Below are positions 38,112 through 47,406 of a stretch of 64,000 nt of DNA, in pieces. The notes beneath the pieces were generated by a model. That model had not been told where the DNA came from and did no database searches. It saw only the letters and a list, made by a program, of their open reading frames with translations. The DNA comes from Alphaproteobacteria bacterium. GTDB taxonomy: Bacteria; Pseudomonadota; Alphaproteobacteria; UBA9219; RGZA01. Where the stretch lies: positions 124,001 through 188,000 of the forward strand of contig JANRLI010000003.1 of the NCBI GenBank assembly GCA_033762625.1, given 5' to 3'. Each line of letters opens with the position of its first letter. Within the stretch, counting starts at the first letter, position 1. The translations under genes were made by a program, and so were the position numbers.

Positions 38112-39233
38112 ATGCATCATTCACGGCGCGATTTTCTGAAATATGTCATGGCCCTTACGGCTTCAACAGGCCTTGCCATTGATCCGCTGCGCGTGTTCGC
38201 GGCCGCATCAACCGTACAGGAATATTTAGTCGTTGGTTCTTATACCAAAGCCGTTCGCGCAAATCTCACGCAGCAAACCGTTAAGCAGTTGGAAATCGGT
38301 TTTCTGGCGCACAGCTTGCTGCGTCATCCAAAATATCCGCATCGTTATCTTGCGATGGAAAAATGGGGCCCTAATGCCGCGATGGTTGATTTCGAAACTG
38401 GCGAAGTCAAAAAAGTGTTGGGTGGTGAAAATCAACACTTTTACGGTCATGGCCGTTATGTGCCTGAAAAAAACGCGTTCTATGTTTCGCGTGTTTCAGT
38501 TGAAACAGGCAAAGGTTATCTTGCTGCTTATGACCCCGAAACATATGAGGCCAAAGATGCCATCCATGTATGTATGGGCGGGCTGCATGAATGCCGTCGC
38601 ATGCCTGATAATACCTACGCAGTAACCAGTTCCGGTGTTAAAGCGGATGATTACGGTGATCCACGCAAAGGAAAGCGTGTTGAACCTTCATCGCTCAGAT
38701 TTGTTGATATTGTTGGCAGCGGTAAAGTCGTTAGAGACTTGTCAATTCAAGATGACAAACAGGTTATCGGCCATTTTGAAATAACCAAGCACGGCCAAAT
38801 CATTGCTCTAAGCAGTCCGCTAAGCCAATTTTTGGGCGGGGATCTTCGTACCGCCAGCAGGAATAATGCCGGTTATGTTTATTTTAGCCGCGATGGTAAA
38901 GAGCCTCTCAAGGAAATGGATTGGGGGCATGATTTGCAAATGCAGATTAAGGGGGAGATCCTAAGCATAGCGCTCAATGAAGACCACACCCAGGCGGCCG
39001 TCACCAATCCACTTGCTGGAAATGTGGTGTTGCTTGATCTGGAGAAACAGAAAGTTATCAAATCGGTTGAAGCGCCGTTCCGTGGCATTGTGTGGGATCC
39101 GCTTTCAAAAGGCTATATTGGCAGCGAACGGCATCTGGTCTGGATAGCACCTGATTTCAGCAAAATGACCAAACTGCCTATTGAAAACAAAGCCGGTTAT
39201 AGCAGTTCCCATTCTATTCTTGAGACAGTCTAA
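38112..39233 (+). CDS. Tat-exported DUF1513-like protein (first of two tandem copies)
   Basis: A 373-residue periplasmic protein with a twin-arginine signal at its N-terminus (HSRRDFLKYVMAL, cleavage near the AAAS stretch). The mature part has the landmarks of DUF1513 proteins: HPKYPHRYLAMEKWGPNAAMVDF, FYGHGRYVPEKN and GGLHECRRMPD, suggesting a beta-propeller. Relatives that I recall are found near imelysin and di-haem iron-uptake genes, but none is present here. A very similar paralogue follows 7 nt downstream. Substrate and role are unknown. About 200 nt of AT-rich non-coding DNA upstream should hold its promoter. Confidence 0.78.
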   Translation: MHHSRRDFLKYVMALTASTGLAIDPLRVFAAASTVQEYLVVGSYTKAVRANLTQQTVKQLEIGFLAHSLLRHPKYPHRYLAMEKWGPNAAMVDFETGEVKKVLGGENQHFYGHGRYVPEKNAFYVSRVSVETGKGYLAAYDPETYEAKDAIHVCMGGLHECRRMPDNTYAVTSSGVKADDYGDPRKGKRVEPSSLRFVDIVGSGKVVRDLSIQDDKQVIGHFEITKHGQIIALSSPLSQFLGGDLRTASRNNAGYVYFSRDGKEPLKEMDWGHDLQMQIKGEILSIALNEDHTQAAVTNPLAGNVVLLDLEKQKVIKSVEAPFRGIVWDPLSKGYIGSERHLVWIAPDFSKMTKLPIENKAGYSSSHSILETV

Positions 39234-39240
39234 TTATTCT

Positions 39241-40356
39241 ATGGACCATTCACGGCGCGAATTTCTGAAATATGTCATGGCAGTTAGCGCTGCGGGATCA
39301 GCCATGAGCCCGCTTCGTGTGCTGGCGAGGTCAGCTACTCAGGAATGCATCGTTGTTGGTTCAGTCAACAAAGCGGTCTATGCCAATCTGTCAACGCAAA
39401 CCGTCAAACAGGTTGATCTGGGTTTTCCGGGACATGCTTTTATTCGTCACCCTAAATATCCATCACGCTATTTGACGACCCAGAAATGGGGCGCCAACGC
39501 GGCGGTGGTGGATTTTGAGACCGAAACTGTCATGAAAATAGATGCCGGCAAGGAAAACTGGTTTTATGGACATGGGCATTATATTGAAGAAAAAGACGCG
39601 TTTTATTTGGCGCGTGTATCGCTTGAAACGGGCAAAGGATATTATGCAGCTTATGATCCTGAAACCTATAAGCCTGGCGAAGCATTCCAAGTGACACCTG
39701 GCGGGTTGCATGATTGTCATCGTATGGCAGATAAAACACTTGCCATCGCAAGCTCTGGTGTGAGGGCAGAGAAATATAGCGATCCAAATAAAGGAATGCG
39801 CATAGCAAAATCATCTATCGTGTTTGTTGATATTGCAGGCAAGGGAAATGTTGTCAGGGAATTGACGATTGACGACCCGTGGCAAATGATCGGTCATTTT
39901 CAAGTTACCAAAACTGGAAAAATCATCGCGCTGACCTGTCCGCAAAAGCAGCTGGATAATTATAATATGCGTACAGCTGACCACAATAACAGCGGATATG
40001 TGTATTTCAGTTCTGATGGTAAGCAGTCCCTTAAAGTCATGGATTGGGGACATGATTTGCAAACCCAGATTAAAGGCGTGATATTGAGCATTGCGCTCAA
40101 TGATGATCATACCCGCGCGGCAGTTACCAATCCGTTGGTTGGAAATATCGTTTTGCTAGATGTTGTGAATGAAAAAGTTCTTAAATCCATCAATGCACCG
40201 TTTAAGGGTGTTGTTTGGGATGATAGCCTGAAGGGCTATCTGGGTACAGATAGACAGCTGGTATGGATTTCCCCTGATTTTGATAAAATGACACGGCTGC
40301 CTATTGAAAGCGCCGCAGGCTTTCAAAATCCGCATTCGATTATTGAAACAGTTTAA
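39241..40356 (+). CDS. Tat-exported DUF1513-like protein (second of two tandem copies)
   Basis: A 371-residue paralogue of the preceding gene. The frame is open from 39181, but the ATG at 39241 starts the twin-arginine signal (HSRREFLKYVMAV) and leaves a 7-nt gap to the upstream gene. The first 38 nt of the two genes are nearly identical, while the mature parts appear roughly 60% identical by eye, so the duplication is not recent and both copies are maintained. Landmarks are FYGHGHYIEEKDAFYLAR, GGLHDCHRMADKTLA and MDWGHDLQTQIKG. The stop codon overlaps that of the convergent DUF6356-like gene by 4 nt. Confidence 0.78.
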   Translation: MDHSRREFLKYVMAVSAAGSAMSPLRVLARSATQECIVVGSVNKAVYANLSTQTVKQVDLGFPGHAFIRHPKYPSRYLTTQKWGANAAVVDFETETVMKIDAGKENWFYGHGHYIEEKDAFYLARVSLETGKGYYAAYDPETYKPGEAFQVTPGGLHDCHRMADKTLAIASSGVRAEKYSDPNKGMRIAKSSIVFVDIAGKGNVVRELTIDDPWQMIGHFQVTKTGKIIALTCPQKQLDNYNMRTADHNNSGYVYFSSDGKQSLKVMDWGHDLQTQIKGVILSIALNDDHTRAAVTNPLVGNIVLLDVVNEKVLKSINAPFKGVVWDDSLKGYLGTDRQLVWISPDFDKMTRLPIESAAGFQNPHSIIETV

Positions 40357-40595
40357 TCGTAGTTTGTACGATTGCGGCGTTGTTCGAAAATACTATTTAA
40401 TTCCTTGATCTTATTGCTGGCTGTATGGGTAAACAGACCGGGGATAAGCCCATGTACAAGCAAGCAAAAAGCCGTAACCAGTAAAATAGCACCGTATTTC
40501 AATGTGAACGCCATATGCTGCGCGTAGCTTTCGCCATTTAATCTTGGATGTTCAAGAAAAGCTTTATCCAACATGTTGTGCAGCGGGTTTTTCAT
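40353..40595 (-). CDS. Small DUF6356-like membrane protein
   Basis: An 80-residue protein with one hydrophobic segment (about 31-54) preceded by FLEHPRLNGESYAQHM and followed by LVHGLIPGLFTHTASNKI. This pattern matches the small DUF6356 family that I recall from alphaproteobacteria, with the conserved HP-GE-Y-HM and VHG-P elements; its function is unknown. It lies 2 nt downstream of the cystathionine lyase gene and is the third gene of that operon. Its stop codon overlaps the convergent DUF1513-like gene by 4 nt. Confidence 0.7.
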   Translation of the reverse strand: MKNPLHNMLDKAFLEHPRLNGESYAQHMAFTLKYGAILLVTAFCLLVHGLIPGLFTHTASNKIKELNSIFEQRRNRTNYD

Positions 40596-40597
40596 GG

Positions 40598-41767
40598 CTA
40601 GGCGAGGGCGCTTTCTAAATCTTTGATTAGGTCGGTCTCGTTTTCTATGCCAACTGAAAGACGGATAAGCCCATCATCAATCCCATGTTTTTTACGGACA
40701 TCTACAGGAATGCTGGCATGGGTCATGATAGCGGGATGTTCAATCAGGCTTTCAATTCCCCCAAGACTTTCAGCGAGCGTGAACACATGACAGTTCGACA
40801 GCATCTTCTTGGCAGCGCTTTCACCGCCTTTGATAATCGCGGATACCATTCCGCCAAATCCATTCATTTGCTGTTTGGCAATTGCGTGCTGCGGGTGGGA
40901 AGGAAGGCCGGGATAAATTACGCGTTCAATACTGCTGTGGTTTGAAAGAAAATTGGCTACCGTCATGGCATTTCGGCAATGGCGCTCCATGCGTAACCCC
41001 AATGTTTTAAGGCCGCGATGGGCAAGAAAACTGTCAAACGGGCCAGCAATTGCACCAGTGGCGTTTTGCAGGAACCCCAAACGCTCGGCAATTTCAGCGT
41101 TACTTCCAACAACTGCGATACCACCAATAATATCCGAATGCCCGCCTAAATATTTCGTTGCAGAATGAACGACCACATCAAACCCGTGGGATATAGGTTT
41201 TTGGATAAAGGGACTGGCAAAGGTATTATCGGCCACGGCAATCAATTTGTGTTGTTTGGCGATTGCTGCCACGGCTTTTAAATCAACGAGCTTCAGTAGA
41301 GGATTGGTGGGGGTTTCAACCCATATCATTCGCGTATTGGGACGAATGGCTTTTTCCAGTTCGCCTGCCACAGTTAAATCAACGTACGAGAATTCCAGTT
41401 TGGCGGAATGTTTACGTACGCGTTCAAACAAACGGTAGGTTCCCCCATATAAATCATTCATCGCAATAACATGGGATCCTGCTTCCAGCAGTTCTAGTAC
41501 GGTGGACGATGCCGCCATGCCGGATGCGAATGCAAAGCCCGCGCTGCCTCCTTCCAAATTCGTAATTGCACGTTCATAAGCAAAGCGGGTGGGGTTATGG
41601 CTACGCCCGTAATCAAATCCTTTGTGCTCACCAGGTGCGCTTTGCGCAAAGGTGGAGGTCGCGTAAATGGGGGTAATGACAGCGCCGGTTGCTTCATCCA
41701 CATGCTGTTCGGCGTGAATGGCTCTGGTATCAAAGCCCCAGTTTTTGTTATCTCGTTTTTGGGTCAT
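40598..41767 (-). CDS. Cystathionine gamma-lyase or gamma-synthase (trans-sulfuration PLP enzyme)
   Basis: A 389-residue PLP enzyme of the Cys/Met metabolism family. Conserved landmarks are DYGRSHNPTRFAYE, ASGMAASSTV, the PLP lysine K205 in HSATKYLGGHSD, and SLGGIESLIEHPA near the C-terminus. Because it is coupled by a 4-nt overlap (41764-41767) to a cystathionine beta-synthase gene, I infer a gamma-lyase role: cystathionine to cysteine, ammonia and 2-oxobutyrate (reverse trans-sulfuration). The sequence alone does not exclude cystathionine gamma-synthase. Confidence 0.85.
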   Translation of the reverse strand: MTQKRDNKNWGFDTRAIHAEQHVDEATGAVITPIYATSTFAQSAPGEHKGFDYGRSHNPTRFAYERAITNLEGGSAGFAFASGMAASSTVLELLEAGSHVIAMNDLYGGTYRLFERVRKHSAKLEFSYVDLTVAGELEKAIRPNTRMIWVETPTNPLLKLVDLKAVAAIAKQHKLIAVADNTFASPFIQKPISHGFDVVVHSATKYLGGHSDIIGGIAVVGSNAEIAERLGFLQNATGAIAGPFDSFLAHRGLKTLGLRMERHCRNAMTVANFLSNHSSIERVIYPGLPSHPQHAIAKQQMNGFGGMVSAIIKGGESAAKKMLSNCHVFTLAESLGGIESLIEHPAIMTHASIPVDVRKKHGIDDGLIRLSVGIENETDLIKDLESALA

Positions 41768-43146
41768 GCTACACCTGTGCGCTTGCGAAGATACTGGAGC
41801 AAATCAATCGGTGTGATGATGCCCAAAAATTCATACTTGTCCATAACGATTGCAACCATGCCGCGTTCAAAAATCGGCAGCAAATCTTCCATGGGCTTGT
41901 CCATTTGAATGGTAAGCAGGTTTTTGGTCATGGCCTGCGCAACTTCAATGCCAAACCCTTTCGGGTTGCCGGTAATCGCCAATAAAATATCGGTTTCATT
42001 GACAATCCCGACGAGCTTACCGTTATCCATTACCGGCAACTGCGATACATCGTACATGCGCATTTTACGGTAAGCTGCTTGCAATGTATCTGATGGCATA
42101 ATCGTAATGGCATTCTTACCGGTATGGGGACGGGTAATTAAATCACGCAAATCATGCGCTTCGTTTTTAATGACCAAGCCGTGATCATCCAGCCAATATT
42201 CATTGTAAATTTTTGAAAGATATTTATTGCCGCTATCGCATACAAAACTGACTACGCGCTTTGGCGTTTTTTGCGCGCGACAATAACTAAGCGCGGCGGC
42301 AATCAATGTTCCGGATGACGAACCACAAATAATCCCTTCCTTGTGTAACAGTTCACGGGCCGTTGAAATGCTTTCTGTATCGGAGATGGTGTAAGCCTTT
42401 TTTACAAGGCTAAGGTCACAGTTTTTAGGAATGAAATCCTCGCCGATACCTTCCACCAGCCAGCTTCCGGCTTCAATCATCACCCCTTCATTGATGAACG
42501 GCGCAAGCACAGAGCCTTTGGGATCAGCGAGCACCATTTCGCACGTCGGTGCTACGCGTGCAAAATAGCGGCCAAGGCCTGTTAATGTACCGCCAGACCC
42601 CACGCCGCATACTACGGCATCGACCTGATGGTTCATCTGTTCCCATATTTCAGGGCCGGTGGTTCTTTCATGCGTAACGGGATTATTGGGGTTTTCAAAT
42701 TGGTTGACGTAAAATCCGCCTCGTTCCTTGGCGATACGTTCCGCCATATCATGATAATATTCAGGGTGGCCTTTGCCCACATCGGTGCGGGTAATCACTA
42801 CTTCCGCGCCAAGCGCTTTCAAATGGAAGATTTTTTCCTGACTCATTTTATCAGGAATAACGAGAATGAGTTTATAACCTTTTTGGCTGGCAACCAGAGC
42901 AAGCCCAAGGCCGGTATTGCCAGCGGTTGCTTCTACCAATGTGCCGCCGGGTTTTAAACTTCCGTCTTGTTCGGCGGCGGTAATCATGGAAAGGGCGATG
43001 CGGTCTTTAATCGAGCCGCCGGGGTTGTGGCTTTCCAGTTTCAGAAATAATTCGCAAGGCCCGCAATCAAGATGATTGACCTTAACCAGTGGTGTATTGC
43101 CTACCAATTCAAGAACATTTTTAGATACCGACACGATTACTCCCAA
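41764..43146 (-). CDS. Cystathionine beta-synthase with C-terminal CBS domain pair
   Basis: It condenses homocysteine with serine to cystathionine using PLP. The catalytic domain has NTPL (17-20), the PLP lysine K47 in GGSIKDR, TAGNTGLGLAL and a GSGGTLTGLG phosphate-binding loop. Two CBS domains occupy about residues 335-455 (TIMPSDTLQAAYRKM and later LLTIQMDKPMEDLLPIF), the regulatory module of full-length cystathionine beta-synthases; plain cysteine synthases lack it. Length 460 residues is as expected. No N-terminal haem-binding extension is present. It heads an operon with the gamma-lyase and a small membrane protein. Confidence 0.88.
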   Translation of the reverse strand: MGVIVSVSKNVLELVGNTPLVKVNHLDCGPCELFLKLESHNPGGSIKDRIALSMITAAEQDGSLKPGGTLVEATAGNTGLGLALVASQKGYKLILVIPDKMSQEKIFHLKALGAEVVITRTDVGKGHPEYYHDMAERIAKERGGFYVNQFENPNNPVTHERTTGPEIWEQMNHQVDAVVCGVGSGGTLTGLGRYFARVAPTCEMVLADPKGSVLAPFINEGVMIEAGSWLVEGIGEDFIPKNCDLSLVKKAYTISDTESISTARELLHKEGIICGSSSGTLIAAALSYCRAQKTPKRVVSFVCDSGNKYLSKIYNEYWLDDHGLVIKNEAHDLRDLITRPHTGKNAITIMPSDTLQAAYRKMRMYDVSQLPVMDNGKLVGIVNETDILLAITGNPKGFGIEVAQAMTKNLLTIQMDKPMEDLLPIFERGMVAIVMDKYEFLGIITPIDLLQYLRKRTGVA

Positions 43147-43228
43147 GCTTTTGACAGAGTGTAGTAAGCGTAGATCGATTTATCCCGAAAAAAAGCGGAT
43201 TCGGATTTTGGCTAATTAAAACAGATTT

Positions 43229-43723
43229 TTAAGGCAGATTTACGCGTTCATTGGTCTGGTAGCTATTATTACCGATTTGCGCAGTAATGCTGGCGTCCCA
43301 ATCGCCTGGCAAAGGCAGTTTGGCTTGCCCACGATAAACACCTGGCTCCACCATACTCAGCGGTATAGAAATGTTGCTTTGCGCCACAATGCCGCTGCCA
43401 TCTTTCACATGGGATAGGGTGAGCTGCACTTCTGCATTCTGAATAGGCTTATGAGCTTTATCGCGCAGCATGAAACGGATGCGGGCAATATTGTCTTGTT
43501 TTTTTTCAATACGCAGTTCGCTGCCCCAGCCCAATGCTTCCTGCATCTGCTGTTTTTCTTCGGTGCGGATTTGCTTTTGTTCGAAAAGGTGTTTGTCTTC
43601 CAACATGCGCCATGCAGCGCTGCCCAGCATTGCAATTACAAACACCACAAACAGGTGAATAAATAATGATGGCTTCTTCTTTTTCTTAATGCGGCTATGA
43701 ATCTGTTTCGTGATGTTGCTCAT
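43229..43723 (-). CDS. FixH-like membrane protein
   Basis: A 164-residue protein with a lysine-rich cytoplasmic N-terminus, one membrane segment (about 21-41) and a periplasmic beta-sandwich-like domain containing VQLTLSHVKDGS and EPGVYRGQAKLPLPGDWDASI. The last stretch is the FixH-family hallmark. FixH proteins usually help assemble cbb3 oxidases in fixGHIS operons, but no such genes occur here, so this copy may serve another copper or periplasmic role. The gene starts 1 nt after the stop of trhO on the same strand. Confidence 0.65.
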   Translation of the reverse strand: MSNITKQIHSRIKKKKKPSLFIHLFVVFVIAMLGSAAWRMLEDKHLFEQKQIRTEEKQQMQEALGWGSELRIEKKQDNIARIRFMLRDKAHKPIQNAEVQLTLSHVKDGSGIVAQSNISIPLSMVEPGVYRGQAKLPLPGDWDASITAQIGNNSYQTNERVNLP

Positions 43724-43724
43724 C

Positions 43725-44612
43725 TTATCCGGCGCGCTGCCCGGCCGTCATCTGGGTGTGGCGCATACGGAAACGTGCTTTATCGGTATCGCTGGTCGTT
43801 GCATGGCAATGGTGGCAAGAAACGCCCGCTTCGTATAGCGGATGGTGTTGATCTGCCGCGTTTAACGCATAACCACATGAAAAACACATTACATGTTCGC
43901 CCGTCGAAAGCCCGTGACCAACAGCCATGCGGCGGTCAAAAACGTAGCATTCGCCATTCCATTTGCTTTCACTACGCGGAATTTCTTCAAGGTATTTTAA
44001 AATGCCGCCTTTCAGGTGATATACTTCCGGGAAACCCTGCGCCAGCATATATGCCGATGCTTTTTCACAGCGAATACCCCCAGTACAGTACATTGCGATT
44101 TTGCTATGCTTATTTGGGTCTAATGTCTTTTTCACAAATTCTGCGAAGTCTGTAAATTGTTCGATGTTTGGGTCTATCGCGCCTTCAAATACACCGACCA
44201 TGGTTTCATAAGTATTGCGCGTATCAAGCACCGTCACGTTTGGGTCGTTGATGAGCGCATTCCAGTCTTTAGGTTCCACATAAGTTCCAACACGTTCATT
44301 CGGATTGGCTGATGGCTGTTTAAAGGTTACAATTTCCTTTTTGAGGCGCACTTTCAAACGGTCAAATGGCTTGAACGGCGATACAGAAAATTTTACCTCG
44401 CTGCGTGAGAGGCCGGTATTCTGGTTCAATAATTCCAGCATGCTATCCACGGCTTTTTCGCTTCCCGCCAATGTGCCATTGATTCCTTCCGGTGCAATAA
44501 GCAGCGATCCGCAAATGCCCAATTCGGCAAAGGCAGGTTTCAGAGCATTGCGGAGGGCAGAAATATCTGCAATCGGCGTGAAACGATATAATGCGGCAAC
44601 GGTATAATTCAT
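43725..44612 (-). CDS. trhO: tRNA uridine(34) hydroxylase, rhodanese-related (TrhO/YceA)
   Basis: This protein hydroxylates wobble uridine 34 of certain tRNAs in an oxygen-dependent reaction, giving 5-hydroxyuridine. The 295 residues comprise an N-terminal alpha/beta domain (PEGINGTLAG at 41-50), a rhodanese domain with catalytic cysteine C176 in YCTGGIRCEKA, and a C-terminal segment with two CxxC pairs (CFSC, CHHC) likely to bind zinc. All match YceA. It lies directly upstream of the FixH-like gene. The region 44613-44756, shared with the divergent DUF465 gene, must carry its promoter. Confidence 0.88.
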   Translation of the reverse strand: MNYTVAALYRFTPIADISALRNALKPAFAELGICGSLLIAPEGINGTLAGSEKAVDSMLELLNQNTGLSRSEVKFSVSPFKPFDRLKVRLKKEIVTFKQPSANPNERVGTYVEPKDWNALINDPNVTVLDTRNTYETMVGVFEGAIDPNIEQFTDFAEFVKKTLDPNKHSKIAMYCTGGIRCEKASAYMLAQGFPEVYHLKGGILKYLEEIPRSESKWNGECYVFDRRMAVGHGLSTGEHVMCFSCGYALNAADQHHPLYEAGVSCHHCHATTSDTDKARFRMRHTQMTAGQRAG

Positions 44613-44756
44613 GGGCCGCAGACTATGCTTTTTTCATGTAATTTGTCAAAAAAAATGGCGATTTACTTGTAAATTCAGCTGCGTCAGTTTGCCATGGGGC
44701 AGGAGAGGCGGACAAGGGGTAGTATGTAAGCATCTGTTAATGAAGGAGTTTAAACG

Positions 44757-44999
44757 ATGATTACCGAAGCACATGATTTTGCCAGTGAATTTCCAGAATT
44801 CAAGCAGGCTATCCATACACTAAAAACTACCAATGGGCATTTTGCAAAATTATTTGAACAATATAACCAGGTTAACAAAGATATTTTGCGCATCGAAACG
44901 GGTATAGAAACGGCAAGTGATGAACATACTGAAACCTTAAAAAAGCTGCGCTTGAAACTGAAGGACGATTTATTTCAAAGCCTGAAACAAGCGGCGTAA
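44757..44999 (+). CDS. DUF465 (YdcH-like) small coiled-coil protein
   Basis: An 80-residue helical protein with FPEFKQAIHTLKTTNGHFAKLFEQYNQVNKDI followed by LKKLRLKLKDDLFQSL, the pattern of YdcH/DUF465 proteins, whose role is not established. A clear Shine-Dalgarno sequence (AAGGAG) precedes the ATG by about 8 nt, confirming the start. It stands alone between the divergent trhO gene and the Rrf2 regulator gene. Confidence 0.85.
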   Translation: MITEAHDFASEFPEFKQAIHTLKTTNGHFAKLFEQYNQVNKDILRIETGIETASDEHTETLKKLRLKLKDDLFQSLKQAA

Positions 45000-45020
45000 T
45001 TAAGTAATAGCCTTGATTTT

Positions 45021-45035
45021 GTAAACTCTATTTAC
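45021..45035. promoter_or_regulatory. Candidate operator upstream of the Rrf2/sulfate operon
   Basis: An inverted repeat GTAAA-N5-TTTAC lies 60 nt before the regulator start at 45096, in the stretch expected to hold the promoter. A TATGAT hexamer at 45040-45045 could be the -10 element, placing the repeat at about the -15 to -35 region. Autorepression by the adjacent Rrf2 protein is a reasonable inference, but the site could be chance. Confidence 0.35.
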
Positions 45036-45095
45036 TCGGTATGATATATGGCTTAAAACCAACTCTTGTTTATTAAGTGCTGGGGAGCTTGTTTT

Positions 45096-45503
45096 ATGCT
45101 GTCGATGAAGGCCAAATATGCGCTGCGCGCTCTTACAGTCCTTGCAAAAAGTAAAGAAGAGATGACCCAAAGTAAAGTCATCGCCAGAGAAGCCGGTGTG
45201 CCTATCAAATTTCTTGAAAACATCCTTCAGGAATTGAAACGTAATCATCTTGTGGAAAGCAAGCGCGGGGTGTTTGGCGGATATTATCTGGCAAAACCTG
45301 CCAAGGATATTACTGTCGCAGAATTAATGCGTATTATCGATGGCCCCTTGGCGCCAGTTCGCTGCGCGAGTTTGTCTGCTTACCAGAAATGTGATGATTG
45401 TAAGGATGAACGTGCCTGCACCATCCGCAAAACGATGAAGAAAGTGCGCGATGCAATGTCGGAGGTTCTTGATCACACCTCCATTCTTGATATGGCCGGT
45501 TAA
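45096..45503 (+). CDS. Rrf2-family transcriptional regulator with a four-cysteine cluster
   Basis: A 135-residue winged-helix regulator. The frame opens at 45066, but a GGGGAG Shine-Dalgarno at about 45082-45087 favours the ATG at 45096. The DNA-binding region (KAKYALRALTVLA, then KFLENILQELKRNHLVESKRGVFGGYYLA) is typical Rrf2. Four cysteines (C90, C99, C102, C108) lie where IscR and its relatives bind an Fe-S cluster, with a fourth cysteine and different spacing. It lies 32 nt upstream of the sulfate transporter operon, so it probably regulates sulfur uptake, possibly sensing Fe-S or cysteine status. Both are inferences. Confidence 0.82.
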   Translation: MLSMKAKYALRALTVLAKSKEEMTQSKVIAREAGVPIKFLENILQELKRNHLVESKRGVFGGYYLAKPAKDITVAELMRIIDGPLAPVRCASLSAYQKCDDCKDERACTIRKTMKKVRDAMSEVLDHTSILDMAG

Positions 45504-45535
45504 ATTAAAAAGACAAATCAAGCCGGGAGATTTCG

Positions 45536-46540
45536 ATGTTGAAAGCTGTAATTGCTGCATTTTGGTTGCTATTGGCGCTGGGCGCGTCATGGCCTGCACA
45601 TGCTGCAGGTAAGCTGGAATTGCTGAATGTTTCCTATGATCCGACGCGTGAATTTTATGAAAAATACAACGCGCTGTTTCAAAAGCATTGGAAAGATAAA
45701 ACTGCCGGCGATATTTCCATTCGCCAATCCCATGGTGGTTCGGCAAAACAGGCACGCGCAGTGATTGACGGATTGCAGGCAGATGTTGTTACGCTTGCGC
45801 TTGCCTATGATATCGACGTCATTGCACAAAACCGTAATCTCTTGCCCCAGAACTGGCAGGAATTGTTGCCGAATAACAGTTCACCCTATACATCGACGAT
45901 TGTGTTTTTGGTAAAGAAAGGCAATCCCAAGGGTATCAAGGATTGGGGCGATCTGATTAAAGAAGGCGTGGAAGTCATTACGCCTAACCCTAAAACATCT
46001 GGTGGTGCGCGCTGGAATTATCTTGCTGCGTATGGTTATGCCGACAAGAAATTCAAAGGCGATGAAGCTAAAATCATGGATTATATGAAACAGTTATTCA
46101 AACACGTGCCGGTGTTGGATACAGGGGCGCGCGGTTCAACGACCACATTTGTTCAACGCGGTATTGGCGATGTATTGCTGACATGGGAAAACGAGGCTTA
46201 TTTGGCTGTAAACGAGCTTGGCAAAGACAAGTACGACATTGTAGTGCCACCAGTTGGCATTTTAGCAGAACCGCCTGTGGCAGTTATCCAAAAGAATGCC
46301 GAGAAAAAGAAAACCCAAGATGCCGCTAGAGAATACCTGACTTATCTCTATTCAAAAGAGGCCCAGGAATTGGCGGCCGAGCATTATTACCGCCCGCAAG
46401 ATAAAGCGGTATTGGCAAAATACAAAAACCGTTTCCCAACTGTGCCGATGATGACCATTGCCGATTTCGGAGGCTGGAAAGCTGCGCAGAAAAAACATTT
46501 TGATGATGGCGGGTTATTCGACGAGCTTTCGAAAAAATAA
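45536..46540 (+). CDS. Sulfate/thiosulfate ABC transporter substrate-binding protein
   Basis: The periplasmic receptor of the sulfate importer. The 334 residues begin with a signal peptide (cleavage near AHAAG, about residue 24). Family landmarks are the N-terminal [19 protein letters not shown], the ligand-contact region [29 protein letters not shown] and [16 protein letters not shown]. These are shared by Sbp and CysP, and I cannot separate sulfate from thiosulfate preference. A GGGAG ribosome binding site precedes the ATG. It is the first structural gene of the operon, followed after 2 nt by cysT. Confidence 0.9.
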   Translation: MLKAVIAAFWLLLALGASWPAHAAGKLELLNVSYDPTREFYEKYNALFQKHWKDKTAGDISIRQSHGGSAKQARAVIDGLQADVVTLALAYDIDVIAQNRNLLPQNWQELLPNNSSPYTSTIVFLVKKGNPKGIKDWGDLIKEGVEVITPNPKTSGGARWNYLAAYGYADKKFKGDEAKIMDYMKQLFKHVPVLDTGARGSTTTFVQRGIGDVLLTWENEAYLAVNELGKDKYDIVVPPVGILAEPPVAVIQKNAEKKKTQDAAREYLTYLYSKEAQELAAEHYYRPQDKAVLAKYKNRFPTVPMMTIADFGGWKAAQKKHFDDGGLFDELSKK

Positions 46541-46542
46541 GC

Positions 46543-47406
46543 ATGACCACAACCCTGACATCATCTTTTTTTAAACAGCTTAAAAAGCCAAGCGTGTTGC
46601 CGGGATTTGGTCTTACGCTTGGCTTCACGCTGGTTTATCTTGCGCTTGTTGTACTTTTACCGCTTTCGGGTTTGTTTTTTGCAACCGCCAAGCTTTCTTG
46701 GGCTGAATTTTTCAATACTATTACTGCTGAACGTGTAATGCATGCCTATGGCGTCAGCTTTGGCACAGCTTTTGTCGCGGCGCTTATCAATGTTGTATTC
46801 GGTCTTATCGTTGCATGGATTTTAGTGCGGTATGATTTTCCGTTCAAAAAAATATTTGATGCGATGGTGGATTTACCTTTTGCGTTGCCTACCGCCGTTG
46901 CCGGTATTGCGCTGACATCGCTCTATGCCCCGTCGGGCTGGATTGGGCAGTATCTGGAACCCCTTGGCATCAAAATCGCCTTTACCCCGCTTGGGATTAC
47001 GATTGCGCTTATCTTCGTGGGGTTGCCGTTTGTGGTACGCACCGTTCAGCCAGTATTGGAAGACATGAACCGCGAATTGGAAGAGGCGGCAGCTAGTTTA
47101 GGTGCAACCCGCACACAAATCTTTTTACTGATTTTCTTGCCGCATATTACGCCTGCATTGATGACAGGATTTGCCATGGCTTTTGCCCGCGCGCTGGGTG
47201 AATATGGTTCGGTAATTTTCATCGCAGGCAACAAGCCGATGATTTCAGAAATCATCCCGCTGCTGATTATGACGAAGCTGGAGCAATACGACCATGCAGG
47301 AGCAACTGCGCTGGCAATCGTTATGCTGCTTGTTTCTTTTGTTATGCTCTACCTCATCAACGCGTTACAAAAATGGGGTCAAACCCGGATGCTGAGGGAT
47401 AATTAA
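46543..47406 (+). CDS. cysT: Sulfate ABC transporter permease CysT (CysU)
   Basis: One of two inner-membrane permeases of the sulfate importer. The 287 residues form about six membrane segments. The EAA-type loop contacting the ATPase reads [40 protein letters not shown] near the N-terminus and [15 protein letters not shown] are diagnostic of CysT. It is 2 nt after the binding-protein stop, and its TAA shares a base with the ATG of cysW (47404-47408), indicating translational coupling. Confidence 0.93.
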   Translation: MTTTLTSSFFKQLKKPSVLPGFGLTLGFTLVYLALVVLLPLSGLFFATAKLSWAEFFNTITAERVMHAYGVSFGTAFVAALINVVFGLIVAWILVRYDFPFKKIFDAMVDLPFALPTAVAGIALTSLYAPSGWIGQYLEPLGIKIAFTPLGITIALIFVGLPFVVRTVQPVLEDMNRELEEAAASLGATRTQIFLLIFLPHITPALMTGFAMAFARALGEYGSVIFIAGNKPMISEIIPLLIMTKLEQYDHAGATALAIVMLLVSFVMLYLINALQKWGQTRMLRDN

